Position numbers and translations under genes: made by a program
Origin: Hydrococcus rivularis NIES-593
GTDB lineage: Bacteria > Cyanobacteriota > Cyanobacteriia > Cyanobacteriales > Microcystaceae
DNA: 64,000 nucleotides
Assembly (NCBI RefSeq): GCF_001904635.1
Contig: NZ_MRCB01000023.1
Coordinates: forward strand, 1 to 64,000
Reading direction: 5' to 3'
Notes under the pieces: generated by a model
Databases searched by the model: none
What the model was told of the DNA's origin: nothing
The model's input: the letters and a program-made list of their open reading frames with translations, nothing else
Shown here: piece by piece, positions 55,138 to 63,813 of the stretch
Numbering within the stretch: the first letter of the stretch is position 1
Layout of the letters: every line of letters begins with the position of its first letter

Positions 55138-56727
55138 AAGCTTCAAAAGCCTACCTTGCACTGAAACAGTTTCGAGTTTACCTCCCGCTTTTTCTATAGC
55201 AGAAAATAGTTTTGTGCTAGGACGAAAAACAAATACTTCAGATTTATTTTCTGCCAAGATTTCTCGAACTTTTTCTGGATTAGTCGGATAACTAAACAAT
55301 GCGAGGCGAACGTCGGAATCGAGTATATAACCTAAAGAAAGTAAGTCGCCAAGATTAGTCCAATCGTCGCCGCGATCGCTAATTAATAAGGGCGACGAAC
55401 TCGCGTTTATTGCTCTGGCAATTTCCCAATTATGAAAGCTCAAATCTTTGCTCCAAGAAGTATCGGCTAAAGCATTAAGCATACAGGAATAAATAGTAAC
55501 TGACATTATCGCTGCAAAAATTATTCGCCAAAACGGTTTTCCTTTGATTAGTAATCGAGCCATTAAATAACTGACAGCTAATTGCACGCCTGGAAAGCTA
55601 GGAAGGAGATAGCGAGTCACGGCAGAGCGCTTTCCTCCTGAAATTAAATCTGGCAGTGCGAGTAACAAGAAAGGAACAAAAATTGCTGTAATAATAAATA
55701 GCCAAGTCGATCGCTTTGTTTGGCGACAGACAGCATAAGTAGAGAAAAAAATCAGTAAAATAAACGGAAATCTTATGGCGTAAGTTTGGATATTATCAAA
55801 GCCAAAATCTAGATCGACAAATAGAGAAGTAAAACTCAAAGTCCAGAGTTTAATTAAATAGGATAACTCGACCCTCAAACGCGCCCAGTCAGTCGTATTT
55901 AAGGCACGTTGATAGTTAGTAGTGAGGACAAATATCCAAGGACTATAAAGAATAGCCGTAGCAGCGATCGCCAATCCAAATGATAAGATTTTTTTGATTG
56001 CTAACTTATCAAATAGCCAAACACCAACAAGAAAAATGGCATGACCGATTAGCGTCAAAATAAAAAAGGGATGGGTATAAAATCCAACCGTACAGGCTAC
56101 AGTATAGAGACTCCAACTTTTCCAGTTAGAAATTTTTAAGGCTTTTAGAAGCGCTAAACTACTAGCAATTACTGTCAATGTTAGTAAACTATATTGTCGC
56201 GCTGTTTGAGCAAAAAGAATATCGCAAGGAGAGAGGGCCAAAAAAATTGTCGCGAGTATGGCAGCTAGTTTTGAAGAAAATAATTCTAGGGATAAAAGAT
56301 AGATTAATGGTAATGATAAAAGGCTAATCAATACGGGTAAAGTTCGCGATGCCGCCAGAGAACTGCCGAAGCTTTGCATCCAAAAACGAGCCATTAAAAA
56401 ATACAAAGGTGGATGCTGCGGATCTTCTATGACAAGAGAGTTAATCGTATCTTTAAATGTACTTCCTGGCTTAATTTTCTGAGCTTTTTGCAAGTCCTCA
56501 ACTGAAAGTAAACCATCTGGAAATAGATCGCGATCGAGTTCTGTACGAGTATAGCCAGCCGCTCGCATAGAAGTATAGGCTTCATCGTGCCAATAGAGTT
56601 TTTTATCGAGATTGAAGAAGTGAAAAAAAATCCCGATGATTAAGAGGATAGCTAGTAGCAATTGAAACCATCTTTGATGAGTTAGAGAAGTTTGTCCTCT
56701 TTTCCAAGCAAACCAATTTTTTTTCAT
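55126..56727 (-). CDS. GT39/ArnT-like membrane glycosyltransferase
   Basis: A 533-residue protein with about eleven transmembrane helices. The acidic loop KLYWHDEAYTSMRAAGYT near residue 45 is the catalytic DE-type motif of PMT/ArnT-like enzymes; DPQHPPLYFLMARFW follows. It probably moves a sugar from a polyprenyl-phosphate carrier to a surface acceptor. Its 3' end runs into a MITE-like repeat. It lies 26 bp downstream of dnaB on the same strand. Confidence 0.87.
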   Translation of the reverse strand: MKKNWFAWKRGQTSLTHQRWFQLLLAILLIIGIFFHFFNLDKKLYWHDEAYTSMRAAGYTRTELDRDLFPDGLLSVEDLQKAQKIKPGSTFKDTINSLVIEDPQHPPLYFLMARFWMQSFGSSLAASRTLPVLISLLSLPLIYLLSLELFSSKLAAILATIFLALSPCDILFAQTARQYSLLTLTVIASSLALLKALKISNWKSWSLYTVACTVGFYTHPFFILTLIGHAIFLVGVWLFDKLAIKKILSFGLAIAATAILYSPWIFVLTTNYQRALNTTDWARLRVELSYLIKLWTLSFTSLFVDLDFGFDNIQTYAIRFPFILLIFFSTYAVCRQTKRSTWLFIITAIFVPFLLLALPDLISGGKRSAVTRYLLPSFPGVQLAVSYLMARLLIKGKPFWRIIFAAIMSVTIYSCMLNALADTSWSKDLSFHNWEIARAINASSSPLLISDRGDDWTNLGDLLSLGYILDSDVRLALFSYPTNPEKVREILAENKSEVFVFRPSTKLFSAIEKAGGKLETVSVQGRLLKLIPI

Positions 56728-56753
56728 TTATGCCTTAATAGTTTTGATACAAA

Positions 56754-58103
56754 TTAATAAGGTTGTTTTCTTTGTAAGTTAAGAAATTTAGTTAATTCAG
56801 GCTGAAATAACAGTTTGACAGTGCCTGTAGGACCATTTCTATGTTTGGTAACGATAACTTCTGATATGCCGCGATCGGGGGTGTCTGGGTGATAATATTC
56901 ATCGCGATACAACATAATAATTAAATCTGCATCTTGCTCGATCGAACCCGATTCTCTCAAATCTGACATCATCGGACGCTTATTGGTTCGCGATTCGACG
57001 GCGCGACTGAGTTGGGATAAAGCAATAACAGGCGTCTGAACTTCCCGTGCCAATCCTTTGAGAGAACGAGTAATTCTCGACAATTCTTGTACGCGATTAT
57101 CGCTGCCGCTTCCTTCCATTAATTGGAGGTAATCGATTAAAACTAATCCGATTTCTCCTTTATGTTCTGTTTGCAGGCGACGGACTTGCGATCGCATTTG
57201 CATGACTGTTGCATTGGCAGTATCATCGATAAAAATGGGTAGACTAGAAAGCGTTCCTAAAGCTTCAAATAAAGGTTCTAATTCTTTCTGAGAAAGTCGC
57301 CCCGATCGCAATTTATTACTTTCAATTCCTGCTTCGCTAGCTAGCAACCTTAAGGCTAGCTGTTCTTTAGACATTTCCAAACTAAAGATAGCAACTGGAA
57401 GATTTTGTTTGGCAACATTATGAGCGATATTAAGAGCAAAGCTGGTTTTCCCCATTGACGGTCTTCCAGCAATAATAATGAGATCGGAACGTTGAAAACC
57501 GCTAGTCATAGCATCCAAATCATAAAAACCGCAAGGAATTCCGGGCTGAGCAACTTTTTGATGCAGTTTTTCAATATCGTTCAAGGTTTGAACTAAAGTA
57601 TCGCCAATAGGGATCAAACCTTCTTGAGGACGCTTTTGAGTCAGGCGAAAAATTTTCTTCTCTGATTCATCTAAAACGATATCTAATTCGGTTGCCGTAT
57701 CGTAACCCAAATCGACGATTTCGTGTCCTGCTGAAATCAATTGACGGCGCAGGTATTTATCCATTACCAATGCCGCATAGCGATCGATATTGACAGCCGA
57801 TACAGTACGATCTAGTAGCTGAACTAATTTCATCGTCCCGCCAACTTGCTCTAGCAAGTGGCAGTCTTGCAGCCAACTGGTAACTGTCATTAAATCCGTC
57901 GGTTTTCCTTGCGCGTGAAGCTTCAGGGCCGCTTCATAAATATCCTGGTGTGCTTTTACATAGAAAGCTTCTGGCAAAAGCACATCGACAACCCGTCCGA
58001 TCGCTTCTGGATCGAGTAAAATTCCGCCTAGAATAGATTCCTCAGCCTCTATATTTTGAGGGGGAAAAGAGTTGTTAGAAATCTGAGGAAAAAATTCTGT
58101 CAT
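56754..58103 (-). CDS. dnaB: Replicative DNA helicase
   Basis: A 449-residue hexameric helicase. N-terminal domain starts PPQNIEAEESILGGILLDP; RecA-like domain with Walker A GRPSMGKTSFALN, Walker B LVLIDYLQLMEG, and AVESRTNKRPMMSDLRESG. The frame is not interrupted by an intein, unlike many cyanobacterial dnaB genes. It unwinds DNA at the replication fork. Confidence 0.96.
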   Translation of the reverse strand: MTEFFPQISNNSFPPQNIEAEESILGGILLDPEAIGRVVDVLLPEAFYVKAHQDIYEAALKLHAQGKPTDLMTVTSWLQDCHLLEQVGGTMKLVQLLDRTVSAVNIDRYAALVMDKYLRRQLISAGHEIVDLGYDTATELDIVLDESEKKIFRLTQKRPQEGLIPIGDTLVQTLNDIEKLHQKVAQPGIPCGFYDLDAMTSGFQRSDLIIIAGRPSMGKTSFALNIAHNVAKQNLPVAIFSLEMSKEQLALRLLASEAGIESNKLRSGRLSQKELEPLFEALGTLSSLPIFIDDTANATVMQMRSQVRRLQTEHKGEIGLVLIDYLQLMEGSGSDNRVQELSRITRSLKGLAREVQTPVIALSQLSRAVESRTNKRPMMSDLRESGSIEQDADLIIMLYRDEYYHPDTPDRGISEVIVTKHRNGPTGTVKLLFQPELTKFLNLQRKQPY

Positions 58104-58233
58104 TTGAATCTTTGATATACTTGATATACTCCTATAGTAGGCTGGCGCTATTTCTATCTCTCATCTAGTATAAATAAAGATGTCCGCAAGCCTCGGAGTG
58201 ACAAGCTTTTTCCTAGCAATCGCTGGTTTGATA

Positions 58234-58413
58234 GGTAGCCTGAGATCTTGCACCATTCTCAACAACTACTGTTGTCATTAATTTCCTGTCCGAGCGAAAA
58301 AGTCTTCTTTAGAAGACTCGATAGGAATTTTAGTCGATTTTAATCGAGTTGGGCTTTGAGCCTAGAACTAAAGTTCTAGTCGTTGATGCCAAAGGGGCAA
58401 GATCTGAGTAGCC
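58234..58413. mobile_element. Non-autonomous element with ~20-bp terminal inverted repeats
   Basis: Left end GGTAGCCTGAGATCTTGCACC (58234-58254) and right end GGGGCAAGATCTGAGTAGCC (58394-58413) are inverted repeats with about 85% identity. The 180-bp body has AGTCTTCTTTAGAAGACT and TAGAACTAAAGTTCTA palindromes and no ORF. It looks like a MITE from an IS whose ends carry AGATCTTGC. It fills much of the dnaB-58576 gap. Confidence 0.65.
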
Positions 58414-58575
58414 AATCATCAGCGACGCGATCGCGCTGTTGCAACAAAGCCCCAACAAAGCTAAAGCAGTTATTAAATCTTTTTATTGTTTGCCCAATGA
58501 GGGCTAATCTTCGCTAATCTGGACGAGGAATAGTATTTTATCGCGCGTTTAACCTGAGAAAGGAGCCAAGCTTCT

Positions 58576-58716
58576 ATGTCAGATCTAAATCGTGGAATTA
58601 TGAAGTTCGAGGGAGCCGACAAACCTGCGGTTGTCGCTGTCTCGGCATTACTCGTGTTAGGTACGATCGCTGCCCTGATCGTGTGGGCGCTCAGGGTTGC
58701 TTACGCTGTCAACTAA
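58576..58716 (+). CDS. 46-residue single-helix membrane protein
   Basis: ATG 58576 follows AGGAGCC. The product begins MSDLNRGIMKFEGADKPAVV and has one helix (VVAVSALLVLGTIAALIVWAL) near the C-terminus. Size and topology resemble small subunits of thylakoid complexes (photosystem II, NDH-1), but I cannot match it to a named one. A strong hairpin at 58781-58810 ends the unit. The gap 58717-59072 after it holds that hairpin and no other gene. Confidence 0.7.
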   Translation: MSDLNRGIMKFEGADKPAVVAVSALLVLGTIAALIVWALRVAYAVN

Positions 58717-58780
58717 TACGAGGTAAGCGATCGAATGGTTATTGTTCGAAACGATCTACCAGGCATTGAATCTGGATAGT

Positions 58781-58810
58781 TGTAGAGGCGCGCTCGATCG
58801 CGTCTCTACA
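58781..58810 (+). terminator. Hairpin with TGTAGAG(G)CGCG arms
   Basis: TGTAGAGGCGCG pairs with CGCGTCTCTACA (one G-T pair) around a 6-nt loop containing CGAT. It lies 64 bp past the small membrane gene. Related to the hairpin at 34996-35021. Confidence 0.55.
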
Positions 58811-59072
58811 TTGCCTTATCCCTAGCTATGCTCCTCGTTCTAGTTCGGTTTCCACGCCTTCAATAACAACTTTGTAGATTATTTTACCGTGATAGAACCT
58901 GTGGTTCCTCTAGCAATGAGAATGCCTCAATAAGAATTGTGTCTTTATGGCATTTGTGTAGAGTTCGACGTTAAAGTTAGATTATTGAGAAATATTTTCG
59001 GTTATTTCACTAAACTTTATAGACTTCTCTCCGAATCTAAATCTCTACACCCTTTGATTCTGGAGGTGTTTT

Positions 59073-59291
59073 ATGTCAATTTATGTCGGCAATCTATTTT
59101 ACATTCCTATAGTTGTCTCGCCTAGCTTTGCCCGTTTTGTGGCTTCAGAATTACAACCACAGTCACTTACGAAAAAAGACATAGTTAAATGCCTAAAAGC
59201 TTTGGAAATCAAAAATCCAGAGATTTTGAGCCTTAAGTGGAAACAAGAATTGTGGATTCAACTACAATTGGCCGCCGTCTCTAAAATCTGA
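59073..59291 (+). CDS. Small protein with RRM-like first ten residues
   Basis: A 72-residue frame with a strong GGAGGTG Shine-Dalgarno. The first residues MSIYVGNLFY match the start of cyanobacterial RNA-binding proteins (MSIYVGNLSY, the RNP2 strand). After that, no RNP1 motif or RRM pattern is seen; it reads VVSPSFARFVASELQPQSLT. It may be an rbp leader and first strand fused to unrelated sequence. Function unknown. Confidence 0.5.
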   Translation: MSIYVGNLFYIPIVVSPSFARFVASELQPQSLTKKDIVKCLKALEIKNPEILSLKWKQELWIQLQLAAVSKI

Positions 59292-59321
59292 GCCGGATAT
59301 CAACAAAAATCCGTTAAAAAA

Positions 59322-59534
59322 ATGCAAGCTTTATTAAACAGATCTTCTCAAGCGCTGACTCATTCTAAAAGTGGGAATAGCCAAAACCCAAATAATACAG
59401 CCATCTATACCAGACGATCCATGATGAGAAAATATACTTGTCCTTGCTGCTCATGCACTTTACTCCGTCATATCCGTTTGAGCGGTATTTACTGGCGTTG
59501 TAGCTACTGTTACCAAGAAATGCCAGTTTTATAA
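59322..59534 (+). CDS. Small zinc-ribbon protein
   Basis: A 70-residue frame; the conserved part starts at the MMRKYTCPCC segment (ATG 59421 region), so translation might begin there. CPCCSCTLLRHIRLSGIYWRCSYCYQEMP gives Cys pairs of a zinc ribbon. Similar short CPCC...RHxxxxxxYWxCxxCxQEMP proteins are common in cyanobacteria and have no known role (recalled, not checked). Confidence 0.65.
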   Translation: MQALLNRSSQALTHSKSGNSQNPNNTAIYTRRSMMRKYTCPCCSCTLLRHIRLSGIYWRCSYCYQEMPVL

Positions 59535-59589
59535 CTCATTACTCAACTAACTAACAAAATATAAGAAGACAAAAGATACAGAAGTTAGG

Positions 59590-60156
59590 ATGGATATTAA
59601 AGAACTTTTAAGCCGATATGCAGCAGGGCAGAGGAATTTTAGAAATCTAAACCTGATTGCGGTAAATCTGAGAAATATGAACCTGAAAGGGGCAGATTTC
59701 AGTGGTGCAGATCTGAGGGGTGCCAACCTGACGAGGACGAATTTAAGCCATACAAATCTCACCAATGCAAGCCTTGAGGGAGCAAATTTAACTGAAGCCA
59801 ACCTGAGTTATGTAGACTTGAGCGATGTAAATCTTAGCCGTGCCAATTTAACGAGGACGAATTTAAGCCATACAAATCTCACCAATGCAAGCCTTGAGGG
59901 AGCAAATTTAACTGAAGCCAACCTGAGTTATGTAGACTTGAGCGATGTAAATCTTAGCCGTGCCAATTTAACGAGGACGAATTTAAGCCATACAAATCTC
60001 ACCAATGCAAGCCTTGAGGGAGCAAATTTAACTGAAGCTAACCTGAGTCAGGCAAACCTGAGTCATGTAGAACTCACAGATGTGGATCTCAGCCGTGCCA
60101 ACCTGCATGGAGCGATCGCAACGGATAGGGGAAGTTCCAGTTGGATATTTCAATAA
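59590..60156 (+). CDS. Pentapeptide-repeat protein
   Basis: A 188-residue protein. From residue ~25 it is a right-handed quadrilateral beta-helix of A(D/N)LxX repeats, about 30 of them (NLTRTNLSHTNLTNASLEG and so on). A 40-residue block is repeated exactly at the DNA level (59731-59850, 59851-59970, then 68 bp). The N-terminal MDIKELLSRYAAGQRNFRN is the usual cap of cyanobacterial members. Soluble by sequence; target unknown. Confidence 0.9.
   Translation: MDIKELLSRYAAGQRNFRNLNLIAVNLRNMNLKGADFSGADLRGANLTRTNLSHTNLTNASLEGANLTEANLSYVDLSDVNLSRANLTRTNLSHTNLTNASLEGANLTEANLSYVDLSDVNLSRANLTRTNLSHTNLTNASLEGANLTEANLSQANLSHVELTDVDLSRANLHGAIATDRGSSSWIFQ
59731..60038. repeat. Exact 120-bp tandem repeat inside a pentapeptide gene
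   Basis: Two complete identical 120-bp units and a third of 68 bp before the first mismatch (C to T at 60039). Each unit is 40 codons, eight pentapeptides or two helical coils. The absence of synonymous differences points to very recent expansion or gene conversion. Confidence 0.95.
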
Positions 60157-60178
60157 TATAGTTCAGAAGTTTGACCGT

Positions 60179-61528
60179 TCAAGAAAGACTCGATTCACGA
60201 TGACGAAAACCTGACAAAACGCGATCGCGAGACGCGATGCCGGCAATTGCCGATAGAAGCAACCAACCGATCGTATTGACTCGCAGATCGAAGACAGTCA
60301 CGTCAAACATGTTAAATAAAACACAACTGCCAAAAGCAACCAAATAAGCAAACAAAATTAACCGATCGCTGTGTCTGCAAAGTTTAACTTCTTTCGACGA
60401 AACCGCCGACCAATTTTTTATGAGTCTTAGCGCTTCAAAAATCACCCAACCGACTAATCCAGATAATAAAAGCGTTCCTGGAATGCCAATTTCAGCCAAT
60501 AGCATCAGAAATAGATTGTGAGGATGTCCCAACCACAAACCCATTTTTGTCTCGTAGAGAGGGGTAAAATTGCGCAGTCCCCAACCCATCCAGAGACGTT
60601 GAGCCATCATATCCCACGCAAACTGCCATTGGGTCGATCTTAAAGTGGCTAAGGGGCGATCGGGATACATTTCATCGGAAAGACGCGCCCAAAAATAGGC
60701 GGGAACGATCTGACGCAGCCACTCGCGACTGGGAGAAGGTCCCCACGATGCCCATAAAACGCTACTTGCCGCAGCAGCCATCCCCCCGACAAGCCAACGC
60801 CAACCCAAATAAAAGGCAAAAGCAAGACAAGCTAAAAAGGCTAATGCCCAAGCGTTGCGAGACTGGGTTAAAATTAGCCCCATGCCATCGCCAATGACAA
60901 CCAAACCCAACCATCCTAACATCCAGACGCGATCGCGCTGCTTCAAATCCCATCGCCAAGCTTGGTAAGTATCGATCCACAACCCCAGTCCGAGAATAAA
61001 AACGATAACCAGATAGGCAGCAAGGATGTTGGCATACATAAACACCGACGACATTCTGCCCGGCGGTTCGCCTCCAGGAACCAACCCCCATCCCAGAACT
61101 TGAGCGAGAAACGAGGGACTGCTCCAGGACACGAATAACTGTCCCAAGCCCAAAATAACGATAGGAAATGAGGGAATAACCAGCAACCAGGCTAGCTGAC
61201 GCAGTTGTGATGGTTTTTGGATCGCAAAAGAAAAAGCCGCAACTAGAGCCATGAAAGGCAAGAAATTGGCTAAGCCGAGAAAAGCTTCCTGGCGATTGAC
61301 GGCAAAGCAGGACGAAAAAATCAACCAAAGGCTCAGCAGCAGAAGTCCCCAAATAAGAGGAATTTGAACCAGGCGGCGGTATTGCTGCTTCCAAAGACCG
61401 ATAGAGGCGATTGCCAGACCCCCGGCTCCCAAAGCTGGAAACAAAGGCAAAATCAGTGTGCTTATCCGGGCACACTTCCAAGCCCATGTTGGTTGGAGAT
61501 TGGGGATTAGCGATTGCTGATTGGGCAA
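60179..61528 (-). CDS. O-antigen ligase/polymerase-like membrane protein
   Basis: A 449-residue protein with about ten transmembrane helices and a Wzy_C-type central loop: GRMSSVFMYANILAAYL, TQSRNAWALAFLA and GHPHNLFLMLLAEIGIPG with the conserved His. O-antigen ligases and the cyanobacterial IctB protein share this pattern. A polysaccharide ligase or polymerase role is more likely than transport. Confidence 0.85.
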   Translation of the reverse strand: MPNQQSLIPNLQPTWAWKCARISTLILPLFPALGAGGLAIASIGLWKQQYRRLVQIPLIWGLLLLSLWLIFSSCFAVNRQEAFLGLANFLPFMALVAAFSFAIQKPSQLRQLAWLLVIPSFPIVILGLGQLFVSWSSPSFLAQVLGWGLVPGGEPPGRMSSVFMYANILAAYLVIVFILGLGLWIDTYQAWRWDLKQRDRVWMLGWLGLVVIGDGMGLILTQSRNAWALAFLACLAFAFYLGWRWLVGGMAAAASSVLWASWGPSPSREWLRQIVPAYFWARLSDEMYPDRPLATLRSTQWQFAWDMMAQRLWMGWGLRNFTPLYETKMGLWLGHPHNLFLMLLAEIGIPGTLLLSGLVGWVIFEALRLIKNWSAVSSKEVKLCRHSDRLILFAYLVAFGSCVLFNMFDVTVFDLRVNTIGWLLLSAIAGIASRDRVLSGFRHRESSLS

Positions 61529-61565
61529 TTTTTTTCTCCTGCTCCCCTACTCCTTTTTCCTTCTA

Positions 61566-62426
61566 TCAGGCGGGTTCCCAGCACTCGGTCCGGGTGAGGC
61601 GAATTTGTGCTAAAGCAAAAATAACAGGGATGATGCGTCCGTAGTTAGTTGCGATCGCTTTCCAACCGAGATCGGCTAAAAACCAGCCCCAGAGAACGGG
61701 TCCCACAAAAGCAAACACGGTGCGAACTGCCCCATAGCGAGCGGCACTCATTGCCATGCCTCGTTCGGCTGCTTGGAGAACTACCCGGTTTTGAATCTGG
61801 GCCGCAACAGCCGTTCCGCCTCGGACGAGTGCCGATGTCGCTGCTTGATAGGTAGCAAAGTGAACGGCAAACTGCTGGGCAATTTGTTTGAGAATCAAGG
61901 GTTTGAGGAAAGAATTGACGGCTATTGCGCTGCTGCCTTTGAGGATGATGTCGAGAGAATCTTGTTTTAGTTGAACGAGTAAAGGTTCTGGGGTATTGGA
62001 TTCGGCAAGCGATCGCTGTATCCTTGTCATTAAGGATTTCTGTTCCAAAGCGGGCAAGCGTTTCCAGGCTTTGCCGATCAAGTGCAGAAAAATTTCCGCT
62101 TCGATATCGGTGGTAGCCATTCGCTTCGAGTAGGGAATTTTCAGGTAATGGCAAACGCGAACTAACGCTTGGCGATAACTAAATTGCTTAGTTTTTCCTC
62201 GCAATACTGTAAAACCATCCGCAGCTAGGTAGCGAAATCTCGTTTCGATTGAGTCTATCCAAGTTTCCCAATCTTGGCTTTGTACTTCTATGGGGTCGGG
62301 AGTTTGCAGGTAATCGAGCGGATTAAATTTACGACAAAATAAAATTTGCGTTAGTTGTTGTAACTCGTCTTCTGTTGCTAATTCCAGCGCCGATCTAAGT
62401 TCGTCCAAGGTTAGGTCCTCCACCAC
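61566..62426 (-). CDS. YaaW-family-like protein
   Basis: A 286-residue protein. N-terminal part LTLDELRSALELATEDELQQLT and then RYLAADGFTVLRGKTKQFSYRQ; the C-terminal half has hydrophobic, Ala-rich helices (MAMSAARYGAVRTVFAFVGPVLWGWFLA) that are probably membrane-inserted. The family is of unknown function. It lies 37 bp upstream of the O-antigen ligase-like gene on the same strand. Confidence 0.7.
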   Translation of the reverse strand: MVEDLTLDELRSALELATEDELQQLTQILFCRKFNPLDYLQTPDPIEVQSQDWETWIDSIETRFRYLAADGFTVLRGKTKQFSYRQALVRVCHYLKIPYSKRMATTDIEAEIFLHLIGKAWKRLPALEQKSLMTRIQRSLAESNTPEPLLVQLKQDSLDIILKGSSAIAVNSFLKPLILKQIAQQFAVHFATYQAATSALVRGGTAVAAQIQNRVVLQAAERGMAMSAARYGAVRTVFAFVGPVLWGWFLADLGWKAIATNYGRIIPVIFALAQIRLTRTECWEPA

Positions 62427-62491
62427 TCATGGCTTGAGTTGGCTACGTCAACCATTCTAATATTAGCCCTTAACGATCGGATAGAGAAGAA

Positions 62492-63523
62492 ATGACCAAT
62501 CGAATACCTAAATTTGACGTTGCGGTTGTTGGTGCGGGTTTGGCTGGTTTAGTTTGTGCCAAGCAACTACAGCAAGCCGACTTAAAAGTCGTAATTTTGG
62601 AAAAATCTCGCGGTGTCGGAGGACGAGTAGACACGCGGCGTTTCTACGATACCTGCGTCGATCGCGGGCTACCCTATCTAGAAATTCAAGGCGAACAGAC
62701 TCAGCAATTAATCGATCGATTGTGCGAGCCAAAAATTGTTCGACCCTGGAGGGGTACAGCTTACGAATTGCATCCTCAAAACGATTGGCAGTTATCCCCG
62801 CTTGCTAATCGTTACATTGCCCCCCAGGGCATGAGTGCGATCGCGAAATTCCTAGCCACCGATTTAGAGATTTGGCGACAATGCCGCGTGAAAACGATTG
62901 TCCCCGAAGGTAAAACCTGGTTGCTGACTAGCGAGGCAGCCGAAAATTTTCCCAGCGCGATCGCGGCTAAAGCAGTTGTTGTGGCGATTCCCGCTCCTCA
63001 AGCGTTGGCATTGCTAGAATCTCTTACCTCTACCAATCGCCTGTTAGAGGTTCTCGATAAAATAGCTTCTGTCCGGTTCGATCCTTGTATTGCAGTTACA
63101 GCTAGCTACCGAGACGACCTAAAACCCTCGTGGCAAGCGGTCAAAATTATCGACCATCCCGATCTGGCTTGGGTCGGTTGGGATAGCAGCAAGCGCGAAT
63201 CTTCCAAGCAGACCATCTTAATTATCCATAGCACAGCTCGATTTGCCCAAACCTATCTCGATGTCAGCGACTTACAACCTGCGATAAAACAACTGTGCGA
63301 TCGCGCGGCTCAACTCTTGCTTCCTTGGCTAGATAGTCCCGAATGGTGTCAGGTACATCGGTGGCGATACGCTTTTCCGCGTCGTTTTCTGGAAATGCCC
63401 TATTTAGCAACAACTGTAACTCTACCCCTAATTTGCTGTGGGGATTGGTGCGGAGGGAACCGAGTTGAGAGTGCCTTAAACTCCGGTCTTGCTTCGGCTG
63501 GGGAAGTACTCAGGCATCTCTAG
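62492..63523 (+). CDS. Renalase-like FAD-dependent oxidoreductase
   Basis: A 343-residue flavoprotein. FAD-binding Rossmann motif VVGAGLAGLVCAKQLQQ, GGRVDTRR and the C-terminal GDWCGGNRVESALNSGLASA all fit amine-oxidase-type flavoproteins close to renalase. It probably oxidises a small molecule such as a misreduced dihydronicotinamide. Divergent from the YaaW-like gene. Confidence 0.88.
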   Translation: MTNRIPKFDVAVVGAGLAGLVCAKQLQQADLKVVILEKSRGVGGRVDTRRFYDTCVDRGLPYLEIQGEQTQQLIDRLCEPKIVRPWRGTAYELHPQNDWQLSPLANRYIAPQGMSAIAKFLATDLEIWRQCRVKTIVPEGKTWLLTSEAAENFPSAIAAKAVVVAIPAPQALALLESLTSTNRLLEVLDKIASVRFDPCIAVTASYRDDLKPSWQAVKIIDHPDLAWVGWDSSKRESSKQTILIIHSTARFAQTYLDVSDLQPAIKQLCDRAAQLLLPWLDSPEWCQVHRWRYAFPRRFLEMPYLATTVTLPLICCGDWCGGNRVESALNSGLASAGEVLRHL

Positions 63524-63541
63524 TTTTGATTGCTTGCCAAT

Positions 63542-63685
63542 TCAGTTCTTTACAGTTTTACTGTTATTAGAAGTCTTGCGATCGAGCCAACCGAGTAATT
63601 TTTGAGAGATTTTCATCTGACCGTTGAGAATTTCATCGTATATCGCTAGGGCAATCAAAAGAAAAGCTAAGGATAAGATATCCAT
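63542..63685 (-). CDS. 47-residue single-helix membrane protein
   Basis: ATG 63685 (MDILSLAFLLIALAIYDEIL), preceded by AAAAAGGTGGCAACA. One N-terminal helix, then a basic tail (KISQKLLGWLDRKTSNNSK). Divergent from the TetR gene at 63814, across an inverted repeat that could be an operator. Family unknown to me. Confidence 0.6.
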   Translation of the reverse strand: MDILSLAFLLIALAIYDEILNGQMKISQKLLGWLDRKTSNNSKTVKN

Positions 63686-63711
63686 TGTTGCCACCTTTTT
63701 GTAGAGACTAG

Positions 63712-63750
63712 ACGGTACAGTTTTATATCCAATAGAATAGACTGTACGGT
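63712..63750. promoter_or_regulatory. Candidate TetR operator
   Basis: ACGGTACAGT (63712-63721) and ACTGTACGGT (63741-63750) are a nine-of-ten inverted repeat, spaced 19 bp, between the small membrane gene and the TetR gene. A divergent gene and regulator with a palindrome between is the standard self-regulated layout. CTGTACGGTT also occurs at 32-41 near the other TetR gene. Confidence 0.5.
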
Positions 63751-63813
63751 TTGATATTGTCAATCCCCGATGCAAGAAACTTTGCCGATTCCCAGAAAAA
63801 CAAACAATAGACC

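Noticed and set aside
58576-58716. Identification of the 46-residue protein as Psb34, PsbX or an NDH small subunit
   Set aside because: Remembered sequences of these proteins do not match; left unnamed.
60179-61528. Calling the O-antigen ligase-like protein IctB, a bicarbonate transporter
   Set aside because: The Wzy_C signature is shared by many ligases; nothing here is specific to IctB.
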